DNA of 37,111 bases from Bradyrhizobium forestalis (GCF_002795245.1 NZ_PGVG01000040.1:1-37111), one strand, 5' to 3'. Shown: positions 7,932-15,908, counted from the stretch's first letter. Notes: generated by a model not told the origin, from the letters alone. Numbers and translations are program-made.

Positions 7932-7954
7932 ATTCCCCGTGGATCGAGGCTGCG

Positions 7955-8134
7955 ATGCTTGGATGGTTCGTTCGGCTTCTCTTCGCCATAGCAGCGCCGA
8001 TCACGGCGCTGTTCGTGGCGCGTGACGCGCTGAACTTCGGCCTGATCCAGACCATCGTGACCATGTTGCTCGTGACGGCCCTGGTCTGGCTGATTGCCGC
8101 TTATACCGGGCGGGACCGACAGGCACCGCGCTAG
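7955..8134 (+). CDS. Small two-helix membrane protein
   Basis: A 59-codon ORF starting MLGWFVRLLFAIAAPITALFVA with a second hydrophobic stretch TIVTMLLVTALVWLIAAY and a short basic tail. Two membrane helices separated by RDALNFGLIQ are predicted by eye. GAGG lies five bases before the ATG, and the gene begins 23 bases after the CBS-BON gene, so the two are probably co-transcribed. I recognise no family. It is short enough to be missed by automatic callers; the evidence is position, ribosome site and hydrophobic pattern. Confidence 0.6.
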   Translation: MLGWFVRLLFAIAAPITALFVARDALNFGLIQTIVTMLLVTALVWLIAAYTGRDRQAPR

Positions 8135-8319
8135 CCGCCGACGCGACACGGTGGCCGGCACCTTAACGACAAGGCGGTGAGCCGGTACTCCAGGAGTGCA
8201 GCTGTTGCGCTCTTTTCCGTTCGGCTACGGACATCACCTTAGGTGAAGCTCCCAAATTTCGGTCGGACAATTCATGCATTAATAAGGATCTGCCAGCACG
8301 CACCGGCAAGGGGCTTGCA

Positions 8320-8520
8320 ATGAACCACTCGATTTACACTGCGGACAAGGCAACACATTTGAAGGTGGTCATCGCAGGATTGCTTGCCGGCACCGCCATC
8401 GTCGCGACCACGCTGACCGTCCACTTGGCCCAGCCTGAACTGAGCTTGCAGAAGGCGACGACCCTGGCCGTTTACCAGGCCCGCCCAATGCATGCACGGA
8501 TCGAAATGGCCCAACGTTAG
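8320..8520 (+). CDS. Small single-helix membrane protein
   Basis: A 66-residue protein, MNHSIYTADKATHLKVVIAGLLAGTAIVATTLTVHLA, with one transmembrane helix at about 16-36 and a short periplasmic or cytoplasmic tail. Similar small proteins of unknown function are common in Bradyrhizobium. The ribosome site AAGGGG is six to seven bases before the ATG. No FixK box is visible in the 185 bases upstream, so its promoter is unclear. The next small gene starts 28 bases after its stop. Confidence 0.6.
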   Translation: MNHSIYTADKATHLKVVIAGLLAGTAIVATTLTVHLAQPELSLQKATTLAVYQARPMHARIEMAQR

Positions 8521-8548
8521 TCGAGGTCGGTTGTTGGAGGATATTCAG

Positions 8549-8713
8549 ATGACCAACGAAGCAATCAAGGCGCTGATGATATTCGCGATGTACGGCATCC
8601 TCGAACTCGCGCTCTATTTTTCGTCGACGGTCAGACCGGCCAAGCAACCGGTCCGTTCGCCGCCCGGCCGGACCGCGAATCCGGATCTCACTCGTCCACT
8701 GGCGGAAGACTAA
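8549..8713 (+). CDS. Small hydrophobic protein
   Basis: A 54-residue protein beginning MTNEAIKALMIFAMYGILELALYF, one membrane helix followed by a basic, proline-rich tail (RPAKQPVRSPPGRT). TTGGAGG lies eight bases before the ATG, a strong site that decides against the longer reading from 8492. It follows the 66-residue membrane protein and the two probably form a pair. Family not recognised. Confidence 0.55.
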   Translation: MTNEAIKALMIFAMYGILELALYFSSTVRPAKQPVRSPPGRTANPDLTRPLAED

Positions 8714-8789
8714 AACGCGGTCAGATTGGGATGCTATTGCTCTAGGCTGATCCGCGCGGTCACCCGAAGTGCGTCCTCAGGGACGAGCG

Positions 8790-9548
8790 TTACAATGGTT
8801 CGTCATCGCACGTGGATGGCTCTGCCTGCAGCGAGACGAAGTCACCGCCGCCGTAATCATCCTCCGGATCGGGACTGATCGACTGAAGGCACAGGCGGTC
8901 ATCGACGCCGCGCACGCCTGAAGCGTTCTCGCAAGCCACGATAACCGCTTGGCGGGCGTTATCGCCCTTGACGACGCCGCGCAGCGTCACCACGCCATCC
9001 CTCACGCTCACGTTCAAGCCGACGGGCTGCCAAGCCATCCCGGCCATCGCCGCGAGGACCGAACGGCGGATTTGATCGTCATCCTCGGAATAGCCGCGTG
9101 CGCCGGTCAACGGACCGGCAACTGCGGACAGGAAGTCGGACCGGGTAATGATGCCGACGACGCGATCAGCACGCATGACCGGAACGTGATTCAGGTTTCG
9201 ACGCTCCATCAGGTCGGCAGTTTCCTCGAGAGGAGTATCCTCCCTGATCGTAGCCGGATCGCGCGTCATCACCTGTTCGACCTTGCGCCCGTGCTCCTTG
9301 ACGAATTCACGCGCGATTCGGTCTGCTCCGAGCAGGACCGTCAGCAGCCGGTTGCGCGTGTGCTCCGTATCGAGCTCGGCCCGCCTCAGGAAGTCGCTTT
9401 CGCAAATGATGCCAACGAGCTTACCGGCCGAATCCGTCACCGGCAGTCCACTGATGTGGTGACCGAGCATCACCTTGATGGCATCGGCGATCGAGGCCTC
9501 CGGCCGAATAGCTATCACCCGCCGGGACATGATCTGGTGCGCGCGCAT
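8790..9548 (-). CDS. CBS-CBS-BON protein 2
   Basis: A 252-residue paralogue of the protein at 7209, starting MRAHQIMSRRVIAIRPEASIADAIKVMLGHHISGLPVTDSAGKLVGIICESDFLRR. Second CBS at about 90-150 (VEQVMTRDPATIREDTPLEE...HVPVMRADRVVGIITRSDFL), BON at about 165-230 (LNVSVRDGVVTLRGVVKGDNARQAV), then an acidic tail (PDPEDDYGGGDF) absent from the other two. It probably senses adenylates through the CBS pair. GGAG is eight bases before the ATG. It shares FixK box 5 with the divergent cytochrome gene; the box centre is 58.5 bases from each start. Confidence 0.92.
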   Translation of the reverse strand: MRAHQIMSRRVIAIRPEASIADAIKVMLGHHISGLPVTDSAGKLVGIICESDFLRRAELDTEHTRNRLLTVLLGADRIAREFVKEHGRKVEQVMTRDPATIREDTPLEETADLMERRNLNHVPVMRADRVVGIITRSDFLSAVAGPLTGARGYSEDDDQIRRSVLAAMAGMAWQPVGLNVSVRDGVVTLRGVVKGDNARQAVIVACENASGVRGVDDRLCLQSISPDPEDDYGGGDFVSLQAEPSTCDDEPL

Positions 9549-9599
9549 GTCTTCAACTCCAGAGAGAACTCACAGGTAGTCGCCGCCCCTGACGGGGTC

Positions 9600-9613
9600 T
9601 TGATCGAGATCAA
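9600..9613. promoter_or_regulatory. FixK/FNR box 5, bidirectional
   Basis: TTGATCGAGATCAA, TTGAT-N4-ATCAA, the only such site between two divergent genes. Its centre (9606.5) is 58.5 bases from the CBS-BON ATG codon and 58.5 from the cytochrome ATG, so one dimer site could drive both. Confidence 0.8.
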
Positions 9614-9664
9614 CCGCCCGGCCGCGATCGAGTGCCATGCTATTTTTAAATCTGGACATTTGGC

Positions 9665-10387
9665 ATGCGCCTGCAAGCATTGTTCATGGCTGCGATCTTT
9701 GCGGCAGTCGCGGCGCTGAGCGCTGGAGCGCCGGCCGGAACGACGCCGGTCGACGTCTCTGCCGCGCTCTCCGATCTCATGACCCGGCTTCAGCTCCAGC
9801 ATGCCAAGCTCTGGTTTGCGGGCAAGCTCAGCAACTGGAGCCTGGCGAGCTACGAAATCCAACACATCGAGGCCAATCTCGAAGCGGCAGGCAAGCTCAT
9901 GCCCGCTCCATTGCGGATCGATCCAGCCAAAGATCAGCTGCGAGCCGTACGTCAGGCCATCCAACAGAAAAACGTGCCTGCATTTACCAAAGCCTATTCG
10001 GCCCTGACCAACGAATGCAACAGCTGCCATCGGGCCGGCGGCTACGCCTCGATCACGATCCAGGTACCGGTTCGTCCGCCTGTCACCAACCAATTGTTCG
10101 TCGATCAGGTCACCGAAGGCCGGGCGCTGGCCCATGCGTCCTGCGGACCATGCCATATCGTGGAGGATGCCGCCAAGGAATCGCCGGCATCCCGCCCCCC
10201 GGCGCCGAGCTTCCTCGAGATCGTCAATCGTCCCTCGTTCTCTGCCGATGACATCAGGCAATTCCTGACGTCGAGCCACCGCAGGCTCGGCCCCGATCAG
10301 GCCATGCCGAACCCGCGGCTCGCGGAGTACCAGGTCGACGAGATCGTGGCGTACCTCGAAACGTTGCGAGCTGGCCCTCTGCACTAG
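9665..10387 (+). CDS. Di-haem c-type cytochrome, secreted
   Basis: A 240-residue periplasmic cytochrome. A signal peptide is evident (MRLQALFMAAIFAAVAALSAGAPA). The first domain (about 30-130) is helical and carries CNSCH (118-122) close to its end, as in four-helix class II (cytochrome c'-like) proteins. The second is a class I domain with CGPCH (160-164) and a likely axial Met214 in DQAMPNP. The fusion is unusual. No membrane anchor follows. Under a FixK promoter it may carry electrons to a high-affinity oxidase or reductase, or bind small gases at the first haem; both are inference. The ATG has only a weak ribosome site (GGA about nine bases upstream). Confidence 0.85.
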   Translation: MRLQALFMAAIFAAVAALSAGAPAGTTPVDVSAALSDLMTRLQLQHAKLWFAGKLSNWSLASYEIQHIEANLEAAGKLMPAPLRIDPAKDQLRAVRQAIQQKNVPAFTKAYSALTNECNSCHRAGGYASITIQVPVRPPVTNQLFVDQVTEGRALAHASCGPCHIVEDAAKESPASRPPAPSFLEIVNRPSFSADDIRQFLTSSHRRLGPDQAMPNPRLAEYQVDEIVAYLETLRAGPLH

Positions 10388-10425
10388 AACGTGCCCCACC
10401 CACTCATCCGTTCCCTGCCCAGCGG

Positions 10426-10439
10426 TTGATCTCGGTCAA
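10426..10439. promoter_or_regulatory. FixK/FNR box 6 (GH1 remnant-pfkB)
   Basis: TTGATCTCGGTCAA, centre 75.5 bases before the ATG at 10508, with CATTGT (10461-10466) as possible -10. Confidence 0.75.
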
Positions 10440-10507
10440 ACGGAGATCGGCAAAGAGCAGCATTGTGGACCCAACACGATCTGAACTGCGCATCGCAAGG
10501 CAGGCGC

Positions 10508-10918
10508 ATGACAACGAGACACGGAGCCGCGACCTCGCTTCAAACGCGCGTGCCGGCGCCGAATTCATTTGTGTGGGGCGTCTCGACCTCGAGCTTTCAG
10601 ATCGAGGGCGCGTCCCATGTGGATGGGCGCGGCGACAGCATATGGGACAGCCATTGTCGGCAGAAGGGCCGCATCAAGAATGGCACCGCCGCGGACAACA
10701 AGCCGGACGATGCCGGTCGTGTTCAGGACGCCGCGCGAATTGCCTATCTCGACGCCTATACAAGGGCGATGCAGGAGGCGATCCGAGCCGGAGCCGACGT
10801 CAAGGGCTATTTCGTGTGGTCCCTGCTCGACAATTTCGAATGGGCATCGGGCTATTCGCAACGTGACGGAAAGAGCCGTCGCGATGGCCGCGCCCATGGC
10901 CTCCAGCTGAGCCGATGA
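10508..10918 (+). pseudogene. GH1 beta-glucosidase with internal deletion
   Basis: A 136-residue ORF made of the two ends of a family 1 glycosidase (normally about 450 residues). Residues 21-58 are the N-terminal part (FVWGVSTSSFQIEGA...DGRGDSIWDSH); residues 60-125 are the C-terminal part (DNKPDDAGRVQDAARIAYL...GYFVWSLLDNFEWASGYSQR). About 300 residues between them are gone, including the acid/base Glu (NEP) and the nucleophile Glu (TENG), so it cannot hydrolyse glycosides. The joint falls at an NG dipeptide found both in KNG of the first part and ENG of the second, suggesting deletion between short repeats. The frame, the FixK promoter and a start site (AAGGCAGGCGC-ATG) are intact, and its stop overlaps the pfkB start (ATGA), so its translation may now serve to couple pfkB. 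Confidence 0.85.
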
Positions 10919-11856
10919 CCGAGATCCTCACGATCACGCCCAATCCGGCGGTCGACGTATCGACATCGGTGGACAGGATCGTTCCTGTCGCCAAGCTGCG
11001 CGGCGTCGGGCAGCGCCGCGACCCCGGCGGGGGCGGCATCAACGTTGCGCGCGTGGTCAAGCGCCTCGGCGGCAATGCCACAGCGCTCTATCCGGTGGGC
11101 GGCCTTACAGGAGACCTGCTGCGTCAATTGCTGGACAGGGAGGGCGTCGAAAGCCTGACCTTTCCGATCGCGGGCGAGACCCGACAAGACTTCTTCGTCC
11201 GCGAGATCAGCACGGGCCAGCCCTATCGCTTCATCTTGCCAGGGCCGCCTTTGGCCGAGAACGAATGGCAGAAATGCCTTGCAATGCTGTCGGCGCTGCA
11301 GCCGTTTCCCAGCTTCGTCGTTGCGAGCGGAAGCCTGCCGGCTGGGGTGCCCGACGATTTTTATGCTGGGGTGGCAAGGATCGTCAAACAGCGCGGAGCC
11401 AAGATGATCCTCGACACCTCCGGACAGGCCCTTGTTGCTGCGGTGGCGGAAGGCGTCGAACTGGTCAAGCCGAACCTGCGGGAGATGCGCGAGCTGGTCG
11501 GCCGCGAGTCGTCTGATGCCGCCGAATGGGAAGCTGCGGCCAGAACGCTGGTGCGCAGCGGCAAAGCGGCGGCCGTCGCTCTTACGATGGGCCATCTCGG
11601 TGCTGCGCTGGTGACGAGCGACCGGGTGTTGCGCGCCAAACCTCTCGCGATTGCGCCTGTCGGCGCCGTCGGCGCGGGCGACAGTTTTCTCGGCGCCCTG
11701 GTCTACGGGCTGGCATCCGGAGCCAGCCTCGAGCACTGCTTTCGACAGGCCGTCGCCGCCGGCGCCGCGGCCCTGCTCAATCCCGGCACAGAGCTCTGCC
11801 GGCCTGACGACATCAAGCGTCTGGCCGAACAGGTGGTTCTCTCTACGGCAATTTGA
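10915..11856 (+). CDS. pfkB: PfkB-type phosphofructokinase
   Basis: A 313-residue ribokinase-fold sugar kinase of the PfkB/FruK/LacC group, most likely 6-phosphofructokinase II (fructose 6-phosphate + ATP to fructose 1,6-bisphosphate). Seen: ITPNPAVDVS at the start, the substrate-binding GGGGINVARVVKRLGG (39-54), DTSGQAL and KPNLREM in the middle, and the GAGDSFLGAL signature with catalytic Asp256. Length agrees with the family (about 310). The ATG overlaps the preceding stop by four bases. It is controlled through FixK box 6. 1-phosphofructokinase or tagatose-6-phosphate kinase activity cannot be excluded from sequence, but the start ITPNPAxDVS fits PfkB and its context (ppsA, hypoxia genes) fits glycolytic flux. 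Confidence 0.92.
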   Translation: MTEILTITPNPAVDVSTSVDRIVPVAKLRGVGQRRDPGGGGINVARVVKRLGGNATALYPVGGLTGDLLRQLLDREGVESLTFPIAGETRQDFFVREISTGQPYRFILPGPPLAENEWQKCLAMLSALQPFPSFVVASGSLPAGVPDDFYAGVARIVKQRGAKMILDTSGQALVAAVAEGVELVKPNLREMRELVGRESSDAAEWEAAARTLVRSGKAAAVALTMGHLGAALVTSDRVLRAKPLAIAPVGAVGAGDSFLGALVYGLASGASLEHCFRQAVAAGAAALLNPGTELCRPDDIKRLAEQVVLSTAI

Positions 11857-12330
11857 CCGAGCCGGCCGGAAGGCTCATGGACTCCGCCTGCTGCGGTGGC
11901 GTTGCCCGGTTGAGACGGTCGAGCGACAGCAGGAGGCCGCCGCCCCGTTCCAGCGACGACATCCAATCGGCAATGCGCCCATAGTTGTCGACAACCCAGT
12001 TGAACGAGGCCTGCACCAGCGTGAAAGCCGCCGCGGCCCGCGTGAGCTCACCCAATGTCATGGCCCCGGAGAGAAATCTCGGCGCGCAGAGCACCAGCCC
12101 GATGATCGGCGCCAGAAGCGAGTTGCCATGCGACACGATCGTCGTCTGCATCAGTTGCCAGCACAGGCGGCGCCACTGATCGATGGTGGCCCTGAGAGCG
12201 CTGCGAAGGTCGCGGCAGACTTCCGGCCGCTGCCCTTGCGGGGCGACACCCTCCCCGATATCGCGGAGCTCGTGTGCAGCCGTGATCAGCTCCGCCTCGG
12301 CCTGGTTCTTGATCTGAACCAGCGCACTTG
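11843..12330 (-). pseudogene. Remnant of SbmA/BacA-type ABC transporter
   Basis: The minus-strand frame from about 12330 reads LVQIKNQAEAELITAAHELRD, then RRLCWQLMQTTIVSHGNSLLAPIIGLVLCAPRFLSGAMTLGEL, then AFTLVQASFNWVVDNYGRIADWMSSLERGGGLLLSLD. This matches the end of the membrane domain of the SbmA/BacA-like permease-ATPase family (peptide or vitamin B12 import). The N-terminal helices and the whole ATPase domain are missing: upstream the frame closes at a stop (12368-12370) with no start codon before the Met at 12151, and downstream it ends 17 residues after the SLD motif. It overlaps the end of pfkB by 14 bases and its 5' end carries the ppsA FixK box. Confidence 0.75.
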
Positions 12331-12341
12331 ATCTTTCGCAA
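12328..12341. promoter_or_regulatory. FixK/FNR box 7 (ppsA)
   Basis: TTGATCTTTCGCAA fits the wider rhizobial FixK2 consensus TTG(A/C)-N6-(T/G)CAA but not the strict palindrome. Its centre is 76.5 bases before the ppsA ATG, equal to the hsp20 spacing, which supports it. Confidence 0.6.
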
Positions 12342-12410
12342 ACCGGTGGTGCGCAGATGCGGGAAAATTATCGATGTTCGGACCCATTTTGCAGCGCGGG
12401 AGAATGCGCG

Positions 12411-14822
12411 ATGGACGCGTCAAGCTACATTCGCTGGTTCAGCGACATACGTCTTGCCGACGTGCCGCTGGTCGGAGGCAAGACAGCATCCCTGGGCGAA
12501 TTGTATTCGGCGCTGACACCGGAGGGCGTCAGGGTCCCCAACGGGTTTGCGCTGACCGCGGCCTCCTATCGGGACGCCCTGACCGAAGCTGGCGCGTGGG
12601 ACAGGCTCGGTCCTCTTCTCGCCGGCATCGACAAGCGGCGGATCGCCGATCTTGCCCGTCGCGCCGCCGCCGCGCGCGCGATCGTCTACGCGGCAACCGA
12701 CCGGGAGGATCTGCGCCATCAGGTCACACAGGCATATCGGCAGCTGGAGCAGGAATACGGACGCAACGTCGCGGTCGCGGTCCGTAGCTCGGCCACGGCC
12801 GAAGACCTGCCGACCGCAAGTTTTGCCGGGCAGCACGACAGTTTTCTCAACATCCGGGGCGCGGACGGGCTGATGGAGTCCTGCCGCCGCTGCTTTGCTT
12901 CATTGTTCACAGATCGTGCAATCTCCTATCGGATCGACAATGGTTTCGATCACTTCAAGGTCGCGCTATCGGTTGCGGTCATGAAGATGGTCCGCTCGGA
13001 TCTCGCGGCAAGCGGCGTCACCTTCACGCTCGATACCGAGACCGGGTTTCGCGACGTCGTATTCGTGACCGGCGTCTACGGGCTCGGCGAAAACATCGTG
13101 CAGGGCGTCGTCGATCCCGATGAATTCTACGTTCACAAGCCGACCTTCAATGCCGGTTTCCGGGCGGTTCTGTCGCGCCGCCTGGGATCCAAGGCAAAGC
13201 GGATGGTCTACGGTCGCGGACACAATACAACGCGGAACGTGACAACGCCGGCGCGCGCGCGCCAGCAATTCTGCATCAATGACGACGAAGTCCTGACGCT
13301 GGCCGAATGCGCGCTGCTCGTCGAGAAGCATTACTCGCAAAAATCGGGCAAGCCGACGCCGATGGATGTGGAATGGGCCAAGGACGGCAGGGACGGTTCG
13401 CTCTACATCATCCAGGCCCGGCCCGAGACGGTCGCCTCCCGCCGCAAGCCGGAGGCGCTCGAGAGCTATGTCCTGAAAGCGCACGGCACGGCGCTGGCCG
13501 AAGGCCGCGCCGTCGGCGAAAAGATCGGGGCCGGACGCATCCGACTGATCAGGAACGAGCGGGAGCTCCGGAAATTCCGTCCAGGCGAGGTGCTGGTCGC
13601 GACGGCAACGCGCCCGGACTGGGAGCCCGTCATGAAGCTCGCCGCCGCGATCGTGACCGATCATGGCGGCCGGACCTGCCATGCCGCCATCATCGCACGC
13701 GAACTCGGGGTGCCTGCAGTGGTCGGGACAGGCAGTTTCAGCAAGAGGGCGAAGACGGGCACCGCCGTGACGGTGTCCTGCGCGGAAGGTGACATCGGTC
13801 ACGTCTTCGAGGGGACCCTGCCCTACGAGGTCGAACGGACCGCGGCCGAAAGCGTTCAGAAGCCGCGCACCGAAATCATGGTGAACCTCGGCAATCCCGA
13901 GGTCGCGTTCAAGACCGCATCCCTGCCGAGCGATGGCGTCGGCCTTGCCCGTATGGAATTCATCATCAACCAGCATATCGGAGTCCATCCGATGGCGCTG
14001 GCCTGCCCCGACAAGGTCACCTCAGTGCGGGACCGGCGGAAGATCAAGCTCCTGACCGCACGCCACAAGCAACCGTCCGAGTTCTTTGTCGAGCGACTGT
14101 CGGAGGGCGTCGGCACCATCGCCGCGGCGTTCCATCCCCGGCCGGTGATCGTGCGCCTCTCCGATTTCAAGACCAATGAATATGCGAACCTGCTCGGCGG
14201 CGCCGATTTCGAGCCTCGCGAGGAGAACCCGATGATCGGCTTCCGCGGCGCCGCGCGCTACGCGCACCCCGCCTATGCGCAGGGTTTTGCGCTGGAATGC
14301 GCTGCAATGAAGCGGGTGCGCGAGACCATGGGCCTCACCAATCTCAAGATCATGATTCCGTTTTGCCGGCGTGTCGAGGAAGCGCGCAAGGTCATTGCAG
14401 CCATGGCAAGCCTTGGCCTCAAGCGAGGCGAGAACGGCCTTGAAATATTCATGATGTGCGAGATCCCGAACAACGTCATCCTGATCGACCAGTTCGCACA
14501 ATTGTTCGACGGATTTTCCATCGGCTCCAATGATCTCACCCAGCTCACGCTCGGCGTCGACCGGGACTCCGAGATCGTCGCGTTCGATTTCGACGAGCGC
14601 GATCCCGGCATGCTGCAAATGCTGTCAATGGCCGTGCAAGGCGCCAAGCGCAACCGCCGCCACGTCGGGATCTGCGGCGAGGCTCCCGCCAATTATCCGG
14701 AGATCGCGAAGTATCTGGCAGAGCTCGGGATCGACTCGATCAGCGTGAATCCGTCGAGCGTGTTGCGGACCATCGAGATCGTCCGCACCGCGGAACGCGG
14801 CAGCCTGCGGGCTGCGGGCTGA
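12411..14822 (+). CDS. ppsA: Phosphoenolpyruvate synthase
   Basis: An 803-residue PEP synthase (pyruvate + ATP + water to PEP + AMP + Pi). Domains: ATP-grasp nucleotide-binding domain (about 10-345; GGKTASLGEL, AVRSSATAEDLPTASFAGQHDSFLN, GLGENIVQGVVDPDEF), the phosphohistidine domain with DHGGRTCHAAIIARELG (catalytic His424), and the C-terminal TIM barrel (about 480-795; VGLARMEFI, EENPMIGFRG, FSIGSNDLTQLTLGVDRD, CGEAPA). Start at 12411 (MDASSYIRWF) is supported by CGGGAGA seven bases upstream. Running from box 7, it would work against pfkB flux or run in the opposite growth phase; AMP made here would also be a ligand for the CBS proteins, which is inference. Its stop is one base from the end of the convergent small gene. 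Confidence 0.95.
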   Translation: MDASSYIRWFSDIRLADVPLVGGKTASLGELYSALTPEGVRVPNGFALTAASYRDALTEAGAWDRLGPLLAGIDKRRIADLARRAAAARAIVYAATDREDLRHQVTQAYRQLEQEYGRNVAVAVRSSATAEDLPTASFAGQHDSFLNIRGADGLMESCRRCFASLFTDRAISYRIDNGFDHFKVALSVAVMKMVRSDLAASGVTFTLDTETGFRDVVFVTGVYGLGENIVQGVVDPDEFYVHKPTFNAGFRAVLSRRLGSKAKRMVYGRGHNTTRNVTTPARARQQFCINDDEVLTLAECALLVEKHYSQKSGKPTPMDVEWAKDGRDGSLYIIQARPETVASRRKPEALESYVLKAHGTALAEGRAVGEKIGAGRIRLIRNERELRKFRPGEVLVATATRPDWEPVMKLAAAIVTDHGGRTCHAAIIARELGVPAVVGTGSFSKRAKTGTAVTVSCAEGDIGHVFEGTLPYEVERTAAESVQKPRTEIMVNLGNPEVAFKTASLPSDGVGLARMEFIINQHIGVHPMALACPDKVTSVRDRRKIKLLTARHKQPSEFFVERLSEGVGTIAAAFHPRPVIVRLSDFKTNEYANLLGGADFEPREENPMIGFRGAARYAHPAYAQGFALECAAMKRVRETMGLTNLKIMIPFCRRVEEARKVIAAMASLGLKRGENGLEIFMMCEIPNNVILIDQFAQLFDGFSIGSNDLTQLTLGVDRDSEIVAFDFDERDPGMLQMLSMAVQGAKRNRRHVGICGEAPANYPEIAKYLAELGIDSISVNPSSVLRTIEIVRTAERGSLRAAG

Positions 14823-14823
14823 A

Positions 14824-15006
14824 CTAGGAGCGCTTGTCCCGGTGATGCAGGCCAAGCGCCTCGCGCACCTCATCGTCCTCGAGGGCATCCTTGAGCGCGC
14901 GATCGGCCGGCCTAGTCTTAAGGACCGGCGCGTCGCGATCAGGTACGGGCACCTCCGCCTTTCGCTCTGCTGCGCTCTTCTTCGCCGCTTGAGCATCCTT
15001 GTCCAT
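14824..15006 (-). CDS. Small charged protein next to Usp
   Basis: A 60-residue, very hydrophilic protein (MDKDAQAAKKSAAERKAEVPVPDRDAPVLKTRPADRALKDALEDDEVREALGLHHRDKRS), probably disordered with a C-terminal helix. AGGAGA seven bases before the ATG is a good ribosome site, and it starts 25 bases after the universal stress protein gene, so both are probably read from FixK box 8. Family not recognised. Confidence 0.6.
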   Translation of the reverse strand: MDKDAQAAKKSAAERKAEVPVPDRDAPVLKTRPADRALKDALEDDEVREALGLHHRDKRS

Positions 15007-15031
15007 TGCACACTCTCCTATGGCGTTGAGG

Positions 15032-15853
15032 TCAGTGCGACATCAACAGGCAGACCGGAGCGTGCTGCAGAAGGCTCTGCGTCATGCCGCCGAAAACCCA
15101 TTCTCCCAACCGGCTGTGTCCATATCCGCCGGTCACGATGAGATCGGCACCGACATCGGCGGCCAGCCGGACGAGATAGCCCGCATCCGGTTCCGCCGTA
15201 TGCACGCGCACCTCGTGCTGGCAGCTCACGCCGTGCCGCTGAAGATATCCGGCCACGTCCCGCACCCGGTCTCGCGCCGCATCCTGTTCGCTCGACGCGC
15301 AGATTTCGGCGATCGTGACCTGCGAAGCCCGGGTCAGGAACGGCAGCGCGTCCCGAACAGCCAGGCGCGCCTCCCGGGCGTCCTTCCAGCCGACCACGAT
15401 CCGATCGCCCGACAATCGGGTGACGCCGTCCGGCACCAAGAGGATCGGACGACCCACCCGCAACATGGCTCCCGCCGCATCGAGGTAGTGAGAGGATTTG
15501 GACTTCAGCTGGCTGCGCCTCACCACGACAAGATCCGCCGCCCTGGACTGCTCGACCAGGAACTCGGTCGGAAAGCCAATCGTCCATCGCCATTCCACCT
15601 TTTCACCCGGCAGGCGAACAATGCGCCTGAACCACGCCTCCTTGGCCGACAGCGCCCCGCGTATGCGCTCGAGGTCGTCCGCGGTCGTCTGTTCGATGAT
15701 CACGCCTTCGGCGACGAACGGGGGCTCTGTTGCGATGGCCGAGACGCCAAGCAAGGCGGCGCCAAAGTCGTTTGCGACGGCCTCGGCGACGGCAATCTGC
15801 CCTTCGTCCTGCTGCTCGGAATCGACATAGACCATGACGCTGGCAAGAGACAT
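15032..15853 (-). CDS. Universal stress protein, tandem UspA domains
   Basis: A 273-residue protein with two Usp folds (about 3-140 and 148-272). The second has the nucleotide-binding pattern well kept: IVVGWKDAREARLAVRDALPFL at its start and GADLIVTGGYGHSRLGEWVFGGMTQSLLQHAPVCLLMSH at its end (G-2X-G-9X-G type, which predicts ATP binding). The first is more degenerate (DLVVVRRS in place of the glycine loop) and may be structural. Tandem Usp proteins are typical of hypoxia regulons. It diverges from the third CBS-BON gene, each with its own FixK box. Box 8 is 62.5 bases upstream. Confidence 0.92.
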   Translation of the reverse strand: MSLASVMVYVDSEQQDEGQIAVAEAVANDFGAALLGVSAIATEPPFVAEGVIIEQTTADDLERIRGALSAKEAWFRRIVRLPGEKVEWRWTIGFPTEFLVEQSRAADLVVVRRSQLKSKSSHYLDAAGAMLRVGRPILLVPDGVTRLSGDRIVVGWKDAREARLAVRDALPFLTRASQVTIAEICASSEQDAARDRVRDVAGYLQRHGVSCQHEVRVHTAEPDAGYLVRLAADVGADLIVTGGYGHSRLGEWVFGGMTQSLLQHAPVCLLMSH

Positions 15854-15908
15854 GTCATTGCTCCATTGCTCGAACGGTAATTCTTATCTCGCGTTCCCAG
15901 CCGTCCCG

